Shown piece by piece: positions 49,018-58,551 of a stretch of DNA of 64,000 nt. Made by a program: the position numbers and the translations under genes. Source of the DNA: Candidatus Accumulibacter cognatus. Lineage in GTDB: Bacteria > Pseudomonadota > Gammaproteobacteria > Burkholderiales > Rhodocyclaceae. The notes below the pieces were generated by a model. That model saw nothing but the letters and a program-made list of their open reading frames with translations, was not told the DNA's origin and did no database searches. Location: assembly GCA_013414765.1 (NCBI GenBank), contig CP058708.1, positions 2,599,553-2,663,552 of the forward strand, given 5' to 3'. Numbering within the stretch: position 1 is the first letter of the stretch; the number at the start of each line of letters is the position of its first letter.

Positions 49018-50091
49018 AGCGCTTCCGGATAGGTCCTCCGACTTATGCGCGTATACTTGCCACCCCCTCCTCCCGAAAGCCTCGCCCTGTCCCGCAAAGC
49101 CAAAACACTGACCCTGACTGCAGAGGAACGCTGCCAGCTCACGAGGATAGACGAGCGGGGCAGCGACTGGCGCGAACGTCGGCGGGCGCGGACCATCCTT
49201 CTCCTCGATCAGGGACTGTCGATCGATGCTGTCGTGACCCAGCAAAAGATTGCAAGGAGACCGTGGCCTGCCACAGGGATGCTTGGCTGGTTCGAGGCTT
49301 TGCCGGACTACGGGACCTGCCGCGCAGTGGCGCCCCGCGCAAGCTATCGGAAACCCTTCGGCAGGTGCTCTGCGCCTGGGCACAGGATGAAGCCTATACG
49401 GCCCCTCAGTTGAGAAGCCGCCTGTCAGAGGAACAGGGTGTACAGGTGTCGGTGTGGCTGGTGCAAAGCGCCTTGAAAGAGCAGGGCTATGTCTGGAAAA
49501 GGACCCGGCACAGCCTAAAAAACGAGACGAAGCCAAATTTCGGGGAGCCCAGGCAGAAATAGAAGAATTGCTTGAAAAATCAAAGCGTGGTGAAATGGGG
49601 CTGGCCTACCTGGATGAAGCGGGCTTTGCGCAGGCGCAGCCCAATCGGAGCGCATGGACCGAAACAGGAGAGGTTCACCTCATTACGGCCGAGCGCGGGA
49701 AGCGCCTGAAGGTACTGGCCGCGTTGATCTCGACGGGTGAGTTTTTCACGGCCAAGTTCTGGGAGACCACGACCGCGGCGCTCTTTGGAGGCTTCCTGGG
49801 TCTCCTTCTGGAAAGCGTCGGCAGACCCTTGACGGTGATTCTCGACAATGCTTCCATCCACAAAGCGAAGGAAATCCAGCCCCTGCTGGCTCTCCGGAAG
49901 CAGAAGGGACTCACGCTTCACTTCTTGCCCCCTGACAGCCCAGAACTGAACCGCGTTGAGAAGCTCTGGCACAAGATGAAGTACGAGTGGATGGCCTTCA
50001 AAGCCAGGAACGCTCCGACACTTGAGGCCAACGTCGACAAAATTCTGGGCGGCTTCGGCTCCGATTATCGGATGACTTTTTGCTGAGCGCT
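49018..50091 (+). mobile_element. IS630-family insertion sequence
   Basis: The element is bounded by AGCGCT inverted ends (49018-49023 and 50086-50091) and flanked on both sides by TA (49016-49017, 50092-50093), the target preference of IS630/Tc1 elements. It is 1,074 bp and contains one transposase in three frames. It sits between an older IS630 relic and an IS1182-type transposase start. Confidence 0.75.
49045..50086 (+). pseudogene. IS630-family transposase, split over three frames
   Basis: Frame one (49045 to about 49250) has the N-terminal helix-turn-helix. The frame moves by -1 near 49250 (HRDAWLVRGFAGLRDLPRSG). It moves by -1 again at the slippery heptamer A-AAA-AAC (49517-49523), entering the catalytic part (LAYLDEAGFAQ, VILDNASIH, HFLPPDSPELNRVEKLWHKM) with the DDE triad. 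The second shift is probably programmed; the first has no obvious slippery site and may be a mutation. Confidence 0.72.
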
Positions 50092-50129
50092 TATAGTGCT
50101 GGAGTCATTGATGTTGCCAGGTTACGAGC

Positions 50130-50320
50130 ATGACCGAGACTTCTCCGCTTTTTCCCGACGAACCGATGACGCCAGCGAAGCCGACGAGCCAGAGTAGTGC
50201 GAAGGCATCGTCACCAAAGGCGGCAGCGCGCGTACTGATGCCGAACCGCAATCAACTCGAATGGCGGGCGAGTGACCTGGAATCGCTGCTACCGCCTGGG
50301 CACCGGGCCAGGATTGTCTA
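50130..50320 (+). pseudogene. N-terminal fragment of an IS1182-type transposase
   Basis: The fragment ends MPNRNQLEWRASDLESLLPP then GHRARIV, the conserved start of IS1182 transposases. The coding similarity stops at about 50320 and resumes at 55425 with YVERQNLEGLYAGIKVVEGG, the next block of the same family. A 5.1-kb insertion therefore splits this gene after about 63 codons. Confidence 0.78.
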
Positions 50321-50363
50321 GTCTCTTATGACTCAGGTCTTTACATTTCGTGAGCAGATTCTG

Positions 50364-51458
50364 TCAAGGGGTCGCGTGGGCGAGTGCCGGAACGATGCTT
50401 TCTTCCGTGATTCGACAAGCGGCGGCGATGGTAGAGCGGCCAAGGCGGGTAAGGTAATAGCGATAGCCATGAACGACCTTCTTGATGAGACCGAACTGGC
50501 GCAGGCGCCAAAGATAGCGCGTGATGCTGGCCGGCGAGATCTGGCGCAAGAAGGGAGCGAGGTCGGCACGGCGGATACCACGGATGTTGAATTCGGGACG
50601 CTGAAGCGCGCGCAGCAGGGCTTGCTGAGTGGCGTCGAAGAAGTTGAAGCCCTTGAGGCTATGGCCATTGACGATTTGGGGGCTGGTCAGTCGATGCAGG
50701 TTGCGATTGCCGGCGGAGAAGTCGTCCAGTGCGGAGAGATATTCGAGATAGCGGCGATTACACCCGAGCAGGATCTCGCGCAAATCGATGAGGCTGTAGA
50801 TGGTCTTTCGGAGGGGGGCGATCTCGCGCGAGTCGTGACCATCCCGATGTTCCACCTTGCGGTGGTGCTTGAAGAAGGAAACGTTATTGGTCGTGGTCTC
50901 CAGACGCAGCACGCGGTTGAACTTGTCGTACATCTTGACCGATACTTTGCCAAAATGGTGCTTGATGCAAGTGCCCTCGATGCGCGTCGTGAAGCGGCTG
51001 CCGAGTTCCTGCGCCAGTTGCGGTGTGATCTTCTTGCCCAGGAAGTTGGCGACCTGGTCTGCCTTGACCGAGAAGATCGCCTGCCGGGAGAGTTCCTCGT
51101 AGAGCGACTTCAGGATCGTATCGGAGCGGAACACCAGATCGGTCGAGTACTCCACCTGCATCAGGCTCCAGTGATAGGACTGTCCAAAGACCTCGAGGAT
51201 CGGGCAGCACTGCTCGGCGTAGCGGTCCAGGAGAGCGTGCAGGGTGTCCGGCGAGAAGGCGTCCGCGAGTTGCTGAGCCCGCTCCCAATCGGCGATACGG
51301 ATGAAAGCATTGTCCGCCATCGCGTAGTCGATACCTGCCGTTGTCAGCGAGTGTGCCAACCGACTGTGGCCATTGCAGTAGAACTGCAGCCGGAATGGAC
51401 TCCACGTCGGCACGCGCAGGTAGATGAGTCCGAGGGTTTCGTCCATCCAGTAGAAATA
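50364..51458 (-). pseudogene. C-terminal 362 codons of a 502-residue protein split by IS982
   Basis: The fragment reads from YWMDETLGLIYLRVPTWSPF onward. Notable blocks: RLQFYCNGHSRLAHSL, YHWSLMQVEYSTDLVF, RIEGTCIKHHFGKVSVKMYD and VSFFKHHRKVEHRDGH, rich in conserved His, Lys and aromatic residues. The C-terminal third is a winged-helix-like region (ASITRYLWRLRQFGLIKKVV). I do not recognise a named domain. It is continuous in frame with 54919-55341 once the IS is removed. No known transposase motif is visible, although the context suggests mobility. Confidence 0.75.
51451..51458. repeat. 8-bp target duplication of IS982, left copy
   Basis: TAGAAATA here and again at 54920-54927 flank the IS982 element. 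Confidence 0.85.
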
Positions 51459-51461
51459 ACG

Positions 51462-52358
51462 TCAGTTCGGGATAAGTTTTGGGGGTTTGGAGAGCCGGCG
51501 GATGTCCTGCAGCGACAGTCTGGGTTTGTTTGGCATGAGGCAATAGGCGATGAGGCCGGCCAGCAAATTGACGGTGAAATGGATGGGCGAGCGATGGCGG
51601 GTGTGCTCTACCTGACAGAGATTTTTCAGTTCGTCGATGACGGTTTCCACGAGGGATCGCTGCCGTAGCATCGCCTCGTCGAAGGGAGTCAGGGCGACGG
51701 GCTTCATGTTTTTCTTGACCCTGGTCACCAAATCAATGCCAAGGTTCCTCAAGAAGGCAGTCAGCCACTTGGCGATATAGCCCTTGTCGGCATACAGTTT
51801 GCCAAAGAGCCGATTGGCAAAGTCGCACAAGGGCTTGCGGTCATCGACATTGCCAGGCGTGAGTTTGACACCCAGCCACTCGCCCAAGTGATTGATGACC
51901 AGATGGAGTTTGAACCCGAAAAACCAGGCGGTAGAACTCTTGCCCCGCGCCGCCATCCCCTGGAATACCCGGTGAGAAGAAATCCGCAGGTTTTCGCAGA
52001 CGGCGATGGGGGTCGAATCGGCAATCGACACTCCGGAGCACTTGCCCGTGAGCGCCTCGAACAGGGCGGCCAGCGCTATTGCGCAGCGTTGTAGCCACTC
52101 GACACACCGCTGATACGTCGGAAGCTGGGGAAATTCGGCGCGCAGGTGTTGGCACACATGATTCAGATAGAAGGATTTGAACTGCCGGTAGCGAATCTGA
52201 TGGAACAGCACCACCAGAGTCATCAATTCCGGTAGGGAGAGGCTACATTTTCTCGACCGATGACGCTTGCCATCGGTCAGCAGCCGGGCGTTCAGTTGGG
52301 GTTCGATCGCTTTGTAAAAGTCGTCTATCAGGCAGTAAGTCTCGGTAAGATCGTCCAT
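51462..52358 (-). CDS. IS982-family transposase
   Basis: 298 residues from ATG 52358 (GGAGG upstream). IS982 blocks include LPELMTLVVLFHQIRYRQFK, SIADSTPIAVCENLR (first Asp), LYADKGYIAKWL (second Asp) and RSLVETVIDELKN (Glu). The stop codon lies inside the terminal repeat. The gene is intact, but the nested transposon is inserted about 55 bp upstream of its start and separates it from the left end and probably its promoter. Confidence 0.9.
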   Translation of the reverse strand: MDDLTETYCLIDDFYKAIEPQLNARLLTDGKRHRSRKCSLSLPELMTLVVLFHQIRYRQFKSFYLNHVCQHLRAEFPQLPTYQRCVEWLQRCAIALAALFEALTGKCSGVSIADSTPIAVCENLRISSHRVFQGMAARGKSSTAWFFGFKLHLVINHLGEWLGVKLTPGNVDDRKPLCDFANRLFGKLYADKGYIAKWLTAFLRNLGIDLVTRVKKNMKPVALTPFDEAMLRQRSLVETVIDELKNLCQVEHTRHRSPIHFTVNLLAGLIAYCLMPNKPRLSLQDIRRLSKPPKLIPN

Positions 52359-52415
52359 GATGAGAGCCTCCGTGTGACGTGGTTGATCAGGTTGTGCACC
52401 CAACTTGCCAAGACA

Positions 52416-54842
52416 CAGACAACCTGATCTCGGCGCCATGACGTTTGCACGAGTGGCATCACGAATCCGCAGTAGTTCATACGGTTAGCGCGCTGACAAA
52501 GCACTGGCGCGGGTTTATGGCGAGGGGCGTGGCAGATATTGCGAAGATACCGAAAATTGGCGATAGTCCGGTTTTTTGGCCGGCGCCACGCCGATCTTGC
52601 GGGAGAATCGGATGCCCCAACTGCTGTTGCCGATCTTTCCGGATGCCGTGACGCCGATCAAGGACCTGCTGTCTGTCGGGAAGCAGGACGGGCGAGTCGT
52701 GTATTTCCACGGCGTCCTGCCGGTGTTTAGTCATGGGGAAGAGGATTTGGCGACCTTCCGGATGATTACGGCGCAGTTTATCGCGCAGGGTCATCTTCGG
52801 GTGGTGGACGTGTCGCGCGCCTTCGGGGTGCCGGCGTTGAGTGTCAAGCGAGCGTTGAAGCGCTATCGGCAAGAGGGGCCGAAAGGGTTCTACGTTCCGC
52901 CGCGGCGCCGGGGTCCGGCGGTGCTGACGGCAGAGGTGTTGCAGCAGGCGCAGGCCCTGTTCGACGGCGGACAGACGGTCCCGAGCGTTGCGACAGAACT
53001 GGGGATCAAGAGCGACACCCTGTCGAAGGCGGTGCGTGCCGGACGGCTGCATGTTCCGGTGGGGAAAGGGGTCTGCGCGGTCGTCTCGAGCACCAAGAGC
53101 GAGCGGAGCGCACTCGACAGCGCGGCCCCGATGGGGGTTGGGGCGAGCAACGTGGTTGCCCGGGTGGCGGCCAGCGTGGGCGGGCTGAATGCCGTTGCTC
53201 CGCAGTTCCAGGCGGCCGTTGATGTACCGCGTGGCGGGGTGCTGTTCGCGCTGCCTGCCTTATTGGCGGTCGGATTGCTCGACGGGTCGGAGGGTCTTCC
53301 GCTGCCAGCGGGTTACTACGGGATCGACAGTCTGTTGATGTTGATTGCCTTCATGGCCCTGGCGCGACTGGAATCGGTCGAGTCTCTGCGCTCGTGTGCG
53401 CCAGGCGAGTGGGGCAAGTTACTGGGTCTCGATCGGATTCCCGAAGTGCGCACCCTGCGCGAGAAGATAGGGCTCCTGAGCCAGGGCGATCATGCCGAGA
53501 AATGGAGTGCCGACCTGTGTCGGCGCTGGATGGCGGCGGCGCCGGAACAAGCGGGCATCCTCTACGTCGACGCGCATGTGCGGGTGTATTACGGCGAGCA
53601 GACCCAATTGCCGCGCCACTACATCGCGCGGCAGCGGCTGTGCCAGCGTGCGACCGCCGATTACTGGGTCAACGCGATCGACGGGCAGCCCTTCTTCCGG
53701 GTCACGCAATCCGTCGACCCGGGCCTGATCAAGGTTCTTGAAGGCGAGATCCTGCCTCGGCTGGAACGGGACATCCCGGGCCAGCCGAGCGCCGAAGCGC
53801 TCGCGGCCGACCCGCTGCGCCATCGCTTCACCCTGGTCTTCGATCGCGAAGGCTATAGCCCAGAGTTGTTCAAGCGTCTGAAGGCGCGTCGCGTTGCCTG
53901 CCTCTCCTATCGCAAGTACGCCGGCGACGATTGGTCGCCCGAGGAATTCGTCGACGCCACGATCGAACTTCGCCGTGGCCAGCAGGTACGCATGCGACTC
54001 GCCGAACGGGGAACGCTGCTCGGCGGCGTGGTGTGGGTACGCGAGATACGCAAGGTCTGTGACACCGGTCGCCAGGTCGCCCTGATCAGCACGGATTACC
54101 AATCTGGCATAGGGCGCCTGGCGGCCACCCTGTTCGCCAGGTGGTCTCAGGAAAACTTCTTCAAGTATGCGCGTGAACACTTTGCCCTGGACCGCCTGGT
54201 GGATTATCAGATGGAAGAAATTCCTGATACCGCACGCGTTGTCAACCCAGCTCGCCGAACCCTCGACGGCCAGGTTCGCGCGCTGACCAGCAAGCTCAGC
54301 CGCAGGCTCGCCCAATTCGGCGCGCTTAACCTCAACGAGACGATTGAACCAGCGAAAGTCGAGGCCTTTGTCGCGAAAAAAGCCGCTGCCCACGACGAGA
54401 TCGAACATCTGCAGGACGAACTCAAGGCCCTGAAGGAACAACGTAAAGAAACCCCCTCCCATCTCGCCCTCAAGGATTTGCCGGAAGAACAGCAGTTCCG
54501 CCGGCTGAGCACCCACAGCAAGCAGCTACTCGACACGCTCAAGATGATTGCCTATCGCGCGGAAACGGCCATGGCCAACGTCCTGGCACCGCTTCTCTCG
54601 CGCCCGGACGAGGCACGCAGCTTGCTGCGCGCGATCTACACGACCGAAGCGGACTTGCTGCCCGATCCTAACGCCGGCACCCTGACCGTACGCCTCCACC
54701 ACATGGCCAATGGCGTGTCGGACCGCGCCGTCCGCAAACTCTGTGACGAGTTGAACTCTACCAAGACGCTCTTCCCACGCTCCAACCTCCGCCTGATTCT
54801 GCAACTCGGTACGTCGCAAAATCCGTGAGATCAGGTTGTCTG
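52416..54842 (+). mobile_element. 2.4-kb transposon with 16-bp perfect ends
   Basis: CAGACAACCTGATCTC (52416-52431) is exactly inverted at 54827-54842. AGACA flanks both sides (52411-52415 and 54843-54847), a 5-bp target duplication. The element contains a single large transposase gene and is inserted in the leader of the IS982 transposase. Confidence 0.9.
52612..54828 (+). CDS. Large DDE-type transposase of the nested transposon
   Basis: 738 residues from ATG 52612 (GGGAG upstream). The N-terminus holds two helix-turn-helix regions (VVDVSRAFGVPALSVKRALK, SVATELGIKSDTLSKAVRAG). An RNase-H-like core follows with Asp in GILYVDAHVRVYYG, Asp in TLVFDREGYSPELF and Glu in WSQENFFKYAREHFALDRLV. The C-terminal 180 residues form a coiled coil (HDEIEHLQDELKALKEQR). 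The stop codon lies next to the right terminal repeat. I recognise the protein type from other bacteria, but I cannot assign it to a named IS family with confidence. Confidence 0.82.
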   Translation: MPQLLLPIFPDAVTPIKDLLSVGKQDGRVVYFHGVLPVFSHGEEDLATFRMITAQFIAQGHLRVVDVSRAFGVPALSVKRALKRYRQEGPKGFYVPPRRRGPAVLTAEVLQQAQALFDGGQTVPSVATELGIKSDTLSKAVRAGRLHVPVGKGVCAVVSSTKSERSALDSAAPMGVGASNVVARVAASVGGLNAVAPQFQAAVDVPRGGVLFALPALLAVGLLDGSEGLPLPAGYYGIDSLLMLIAFMALARLESVESLRSCAPGEWGKLLGLDRIPEVRTLREKIGLLSQGDHAEKWSADLCRRWMAAAPEQAGILYVDAHVRVYYGEQTQLPRHYIARQRLCQRATADYWVNAIDGQPFFRVTQSVDPGLIKVLEGEILPRLERDIPGQPSAEALAADPLRHRFTLVFDREGYSPELFKRLKARRVACLSYRKYAGDDWSPEEFVDATIELRRGQQVRMRLAERGTLLGGVVWVREIRKVCDTGRQVALISTDYQSGIGRLAATLFARWSQENFFKYAREHFALDRLVDYQMEEIPDTARVVNPARRTLDGQVRALTSKLSRRLAQFGALNLNETIEPAKVEAFVAKKAAAHDEIEHLQDELKALKEQRKETPSHLALKDLPEEQQFRRLSTHSKQLLDTLKMIAYRAETAMANVLAPLLSRPDEARSLLRAIYTTEADLLPDPNAGTLTVRLHHMANGVSDRAVRKLCDELNSTKTLFPRSNLRLILQLGTSQNP

Positions 54843-54918
54843 AGACAGCATTCCTGCTCATCCGTTTCACATCAACCTCTTAGCGCTACATTTCGAGCTT
54901 CCTTATCCCGAACTGACG

Positions 54919-55341
54919 TTAGAAATAGTAGTGCAGGCACTTGCCCGAGGTGTGGCGCAGAAAGGTTGGGTGACTTTGCTTGTCGTGCCAGGGTTCGTAG
55001 GCGTCGCAGGCTTCCATGGCGGAGAGCACATGCACCAGTCCTGGATGATCCCCACGCTCCTTGAGCACCGCGGCAACGAGGTCTTCCTTGCGGATCTGCG
55101 CCTTGGCAACGTGCTCGATTCGCGCTCCCTGCGCGGTCGCCAGAGCCAGTGCGGCTTCACGAATGCGGTCACGCAGCGGCTCGGCAAAGCGCGGATAGTC
55201 AAAAATTCGAATGTGCCTGGCATTGAGAAAACTCGTCATCCCCGCCGCGTAGCACGCACCGGGCAACGTCCCCGTAATCACGATCCGGTCGTAGCAGGAG
55301 AGCGTTCCTGCAAGCCGGTCGTGATATCGATCCGTCAGCAT
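54919..55341 (-). pseudogene. N-terminal 140 codons of the 502-residue split protein
   Basis: The fragment starts at MLTDRYHDRLAGTLSCYDRI and ends GKCLHYYF at the IS982 boundary. Removing the IS982 and one TAGAAATA copy joins it as ..KCLHYYFYWMDETLG.., exactly in frame with the C-terminal fragment. It contains a DRIVITGTLPGACYAAGMTS segment and an FDYPRFAEPLRDRIREAA helix. No known domain was recognised. Confidence 0.75.
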
Positions 55342-55424
55342 CTATGTCATGGCCGCCTCCGATTACTTGCTAAGGCTATGACCAAAACCTTGACCTGTTT
55401 GGTTCCGGCTTCGCCGGCTTAGGG

Positions 55425-56611
55425 GTATGTTGAGCGGCAGAACCTGGAAGGGCTGTATGCCGGAATCAAAGTGGTTGAGGGCGGAGTAGGACGAGCGGCA
55501 ATTGCGCCGGAGATTCTGTACGCTCTGTGGCTGTACGCCACCCTGGAAGGCGTCGGCAGTGCGCGTACGCTGGCCCGGTTGACGCCAAGCGCATGACGCC
55601 TACCGCTGGCTCTGTGGTGGTGTGCCAGTCAATGACCACCCCCTCGCCGATTTTCGCAGCCACCCAGGGGACGCCCTGGACGACCTGCTGACCGACCACG
55701 TCGCGAGTCTGATGGCCGCGTGCCGTCAAGCTCAAGGCGGCGGCGCAGGACGGGATGCGCGTACGAGCGAGTGAGGGAGCCGCCTCGTTCCGGCGAGAAG
55801 AGAAGCTCAAAGCGTGCCTCGAAGTGGCGCGGGAGCAGGTGAGCCGCCTCAAGGCGCCAGTGGATGACGACCCGGTCGGCGAAACGGCGCGCAAGCAAGC
55901 CGCACAGCGGCGTGCGGCGGAGGAACGGGAAGTGCGCATTGAAGCCGCCTTGGCTCGGCTGCCTGAGCGGGCGGCGATCAAGCAGGGTCAAGGAAAGGAC
56001 CCGAAGGAAGCGCGTGCCTCGACCACCGATGCTGACGCCACGGTCATGAAGAGGGGGGATGGGGGATTTCAGCCGGCGTTCAACTTTCAGTACGCCACCG
56101 ACATCGAAAGTCAGGTGATCATCGGTGTGGAGGTGGTGACCGCCGGCAGCGATCAGGGACAGAGGTCACCCATGGTTGAGCAGGTCGGCGAACGCTGTGG
56201 TCAGACCCCGGAGAGTTGGCGGGTCGATGGCGGCTATCCTGGCATGGGCAACTCGACGCGGTGGCTGGGGAGACCACCGTCTATGCGCCCGTGCCGAAGA
56301 CTAAAGACCCGGCAGTCGACGTTCACCAAGCGAAGGCAAAGGACAGCCCGGCGGTGGCTAAATGGCGGGAACGTATGGGAAGCGATGAGGCCAAGGCGCT
56401 CTACAAGGATCGCTCGGCGACTGTCGAATGGGTGAATGCGCCGGCACGCAACCGCAGCCTGAAGGGCTGACTGGTTCGCGGGCTGAAGAAAGTCAAGGGC
56501 GTCGCGCTGCTGTTCGCACTGGCGCACAACCTAATGCGCGCCGCTCCGCTCGCCCCCGAACTGGTCGGCATAGGGACAGGAACGTCCGCAGTACCGCCAA
56601 TGGCAGGGTAA
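55425..56611 (+). pseudogene. C-terminal part of the IS1182-type transposase, decayed
   Basis: The similarity runs through VERQNLEGLYAGIKVVEGG, ALWLYATLEGVGSARTLARL, DAYRWLCGGVPVN, LDDLLTDHVASLMAA, RVRASEGAASFRREEK, STTDADATVMKRGDGGFQPA and VAKWRERMGSDEAKALYKD, ending LFALAHNLMRA. It crosses at least three frameshifts (about 55597, 55722 and 56230) and one internal stop (56470). It is the continuation of the fragment at 50130-50320. Confidence 0.82.
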
Positions 56612-56750
56612 TCGGGAGAAAGGCGCGGAAAAGGGGGAGATCCAGGCCACAAGGCCAGCCAAAACATGCATTAAGCATCATTGGGCGCAGGCGGGTGCCA
56701 GCCGTCTGGTTGTGCCCAACGTGGTGCGGAAGTGAAAAATTCACAGCCTC

Positions 56751-58181
56751 TCAGAGTAACGGACTCATCACCTGCACGGCATTTTCGAGGACGCGACGCC
56801 AGTGTGGGCGCGCGCGCCATTTTTCCAGCAGCAAGGGCCGTGAACGAGATTCGTAATGGCGTTGCAGTTCGCGGACTTCAGCCGAGAATTGCTGGTCGTA
56901 AGCGATCAGCGAAATCTCGAAATTCAGTTCGAAGCTGCGCAGATCAAGGTTGACGGTGCCGAAGATCGTCACCTGTTCATCAATGACCATGCTTTTGGTA
57001 TGCAGCAGACCGTCTGCGAAATGCAGGATGATGATGCCGACGGCGAGCAGGTCGTCGTTGTAGGCATCGCTGGCGTAACGGACCAGCCAGGAATCCACCT
57101 TCTCGGGAACGATCAGAATTACACGCACGCCACGGGCGGCCGCCGAGCGGAGCGCGACCAATAGCATCTCACTGGGAACGAAGTAGGGTGTGGTCAGAAC
57201 GATCTCGCGTCTGGCCGCGTAGATTGCCGTGAGCAGCAGCGCCTCGATATGGCGGGTCGAGGCCTGCGGACCGGACGGGAAGATCTGCACCTGGCTGTTA
57301 CCGGCGAGCGACAGGGCGGGTGCTTGCGGCGGTGCGAAATCGCCGCCGGACTGCAAGACAGTCAGCGACAGCGACACCGCTTCGAGCGCCCAGGCCGCCG
57401 GGCCTTCGATCCGGACCATCGCATCGACCCATTCGCCGACGCCGGCGCTCTGCTTGAAGAAGCGCGGGTCGGCGATATTCATGCTGCCGGTGTAGGCGAG
57501 GCGGCGGTCGATGACGGCGATTTTGCGATGATCACGAAGGTCAAGGCGGACGAACAGCACGCGCAGGGGATTGACCGGCAGGACTTCGACGATCTCGACG
57601 CCCGCGGTGCGCAGCCGTTCGATCGCCGTACTGCGGAAAAAGGAACGACTGCCAAGCGAATCCATTAGCGCGCGACAGAAGACACCGCGGCCTGCGGCAT
57701 TGACCAGCGCGGTTACTAGGTCATCGACGAAGCCGCCGGCACTCCAGATGTAGAACTCCAGGTGCACCGTACTGCGAGCGGCATCGATGTCGGCAATCAG
57801 CGTGCGCATGATCGACTCGCTGTCGATGAGCAGTTGCAGTCGATGGCCGCCCATCAGCGGCAGGCCGGCAAGACCGGTTGCGAGTCGGCTGATGCTCTCC
57901 GCTCCACTGGAGAGGGTGGCGGGCGCAACCACGTCTTTCACCGGAAAATTTCCGGCCCAACGGAGGATTTGCGGTTGCAGGGTAATGGCTCTTTGCATCC
58001 AGGTCCTGCCGAGACGGCGTTCGCCGATCAGCAGATACGCCAGTGCGCCGATGGCTGGCAGAAGAATGACCAGCAGTAGCCACGCCAGCGCCGTGCCGTG
58101 CGAACTTCGCCGCGAAAAGATGCGCAGCGAAACCGCTAGTGCCAGCGCCAGATAGACGAAGGAAAGAAGACTGAAAACCAT
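56751..58181 (-). CDS. cls: Cardiolipin synthase (phospholipase D family)
   Basis: 476 residues, the standard Cls length. Two N-terminal membrane helices (LLSFVYLALALAVSLRIF, ALAWLLLVILLPAIGALAYL) anchor it in the inner membrane. Two HxKx4D motifs are intact: DHRKIAVID followed by GSMN, and LHTKSMVID followed by GTVNLD. It joins two phosphatidylglycerol molecules, or PG and another donor, into cardiolipin. It is transcribed divergently from the CHRD gene. Confidence 0.92.
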   Translation of the reverse strand: MVFSLLSFVYLALALAVSLRIFSRRSSHGTALAWLLLVILLPAIGALAYLLIGERRLGRTWMQRAITLQPQILRWAGNFPVKDVVAPATLSSGAESISRLATGLAGLPLMGGHRLQLLIDSESIMRTLIADIDAARSTVHLEFYIWSAGGFVDDLVTALVNAAGRGVFCRALMDSLGSRSFFRSTAIERLRTAGVEIVEVLPVNPLRVLFVRLDLRDHRKIAVIDRRLAYTGSMNIADPRFFKQSAGVGEWVDAMVRIEGPAAWALEAVSLSLTVLQSGGDFAPPQAPALSLAGNSQVQIFPSGPQASTRHIEALLLTAIYAARREIVLTTPYFVPSEMLLVALRSAAARGVRVILIVPEKVDSWLVRYASDAYNDDLLAVGIIILHFADGLLHTKSMVIDEQVTIFGTVNLDLRSFELNFEISLIAYDQQFSAEVRELQRHYESRSRPLLLEKWRARPHWRRVLENAVQVMSPLL

Positions 58182-58551
58182 ATAGGGCAGTATGAGACTG
58201 TTGCAGCGAATGGGTCAACGTGATGCACCACAGCAGTAGGCTATTGTCGGCAGCTACCTTAACCTCCCGGAAACCAAGCGTCTGTTTGGTGGAATGGCCG
58301 CGATGGGCGCTCCGCAGCACATCGCCGGGTGCAGTAGTGTCCATTCATGCGCGCATCGCCAACTGTCGGAAATTCTTACAGTTTGTTATCGGTGCTGCCG
58401 ATTCGCCTTGACAAGTGTTTGATTTGATTCTTTTGTCATAGATCGGCGTGATTCTTGCTTGGTAATACCATGCCGTAGGATTGGTGGCTGCCATATAGAA
58501 TCCTGCGGCATTAAAAATAACCATCATATATCAGACGATTAGGAGGGGCAG
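58182..58551. promoter_or_regulatory. 370-base divergent regulatory region
   Basis: It separates cls (minus) and the CHRD gene (plus). A TTGACA (58408-58413) without a convincing -10 partner is present, and the AGGAGG ribosome binding site of the CHRD gene ends the region. No riboswitch or repeat was recognised. Confidence 0.4.

Larger units (their letters stand above)
51459..54919 (-). mobile_element. IS982-family element, itself interrupted
   Basis: 18-bp perfect terminal repeats ACGTCAGTTCGGGATAAG (51459-51476 and inverted at 54902-54919), flanked by the 8-bp direct repeat TAGAAATA. Without the nested 2.4-kb transposon and one AGACA copy it is about 1.03 kb, the normal IS982 size. Confidence 0.9.
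50321..55425. mobile_element. Candidate novel mobile unit inserted in IS1182 (limits approximate)
   Basis: Everything between the two halves of the IS1182 transposase. After removing the nested IS982 plus transposon (about 3.47 kb) the unit is about 1.6 kb and holds a single 502-codon gene on the minus strand. Near its right end a CCGGC-TTC-GCCGG hairpin (about 55406-55418) is seen. I found no clear terminal inverted repeats. The unit either moved by itself or was left by a recombination event. Confidence 0.5.

Noticed and set aside
50328-51668. 446-codon plus-strand frame
   Set aside because: Antisense to the split 502-residue gene and running into IS982; it has no domain resemblance.
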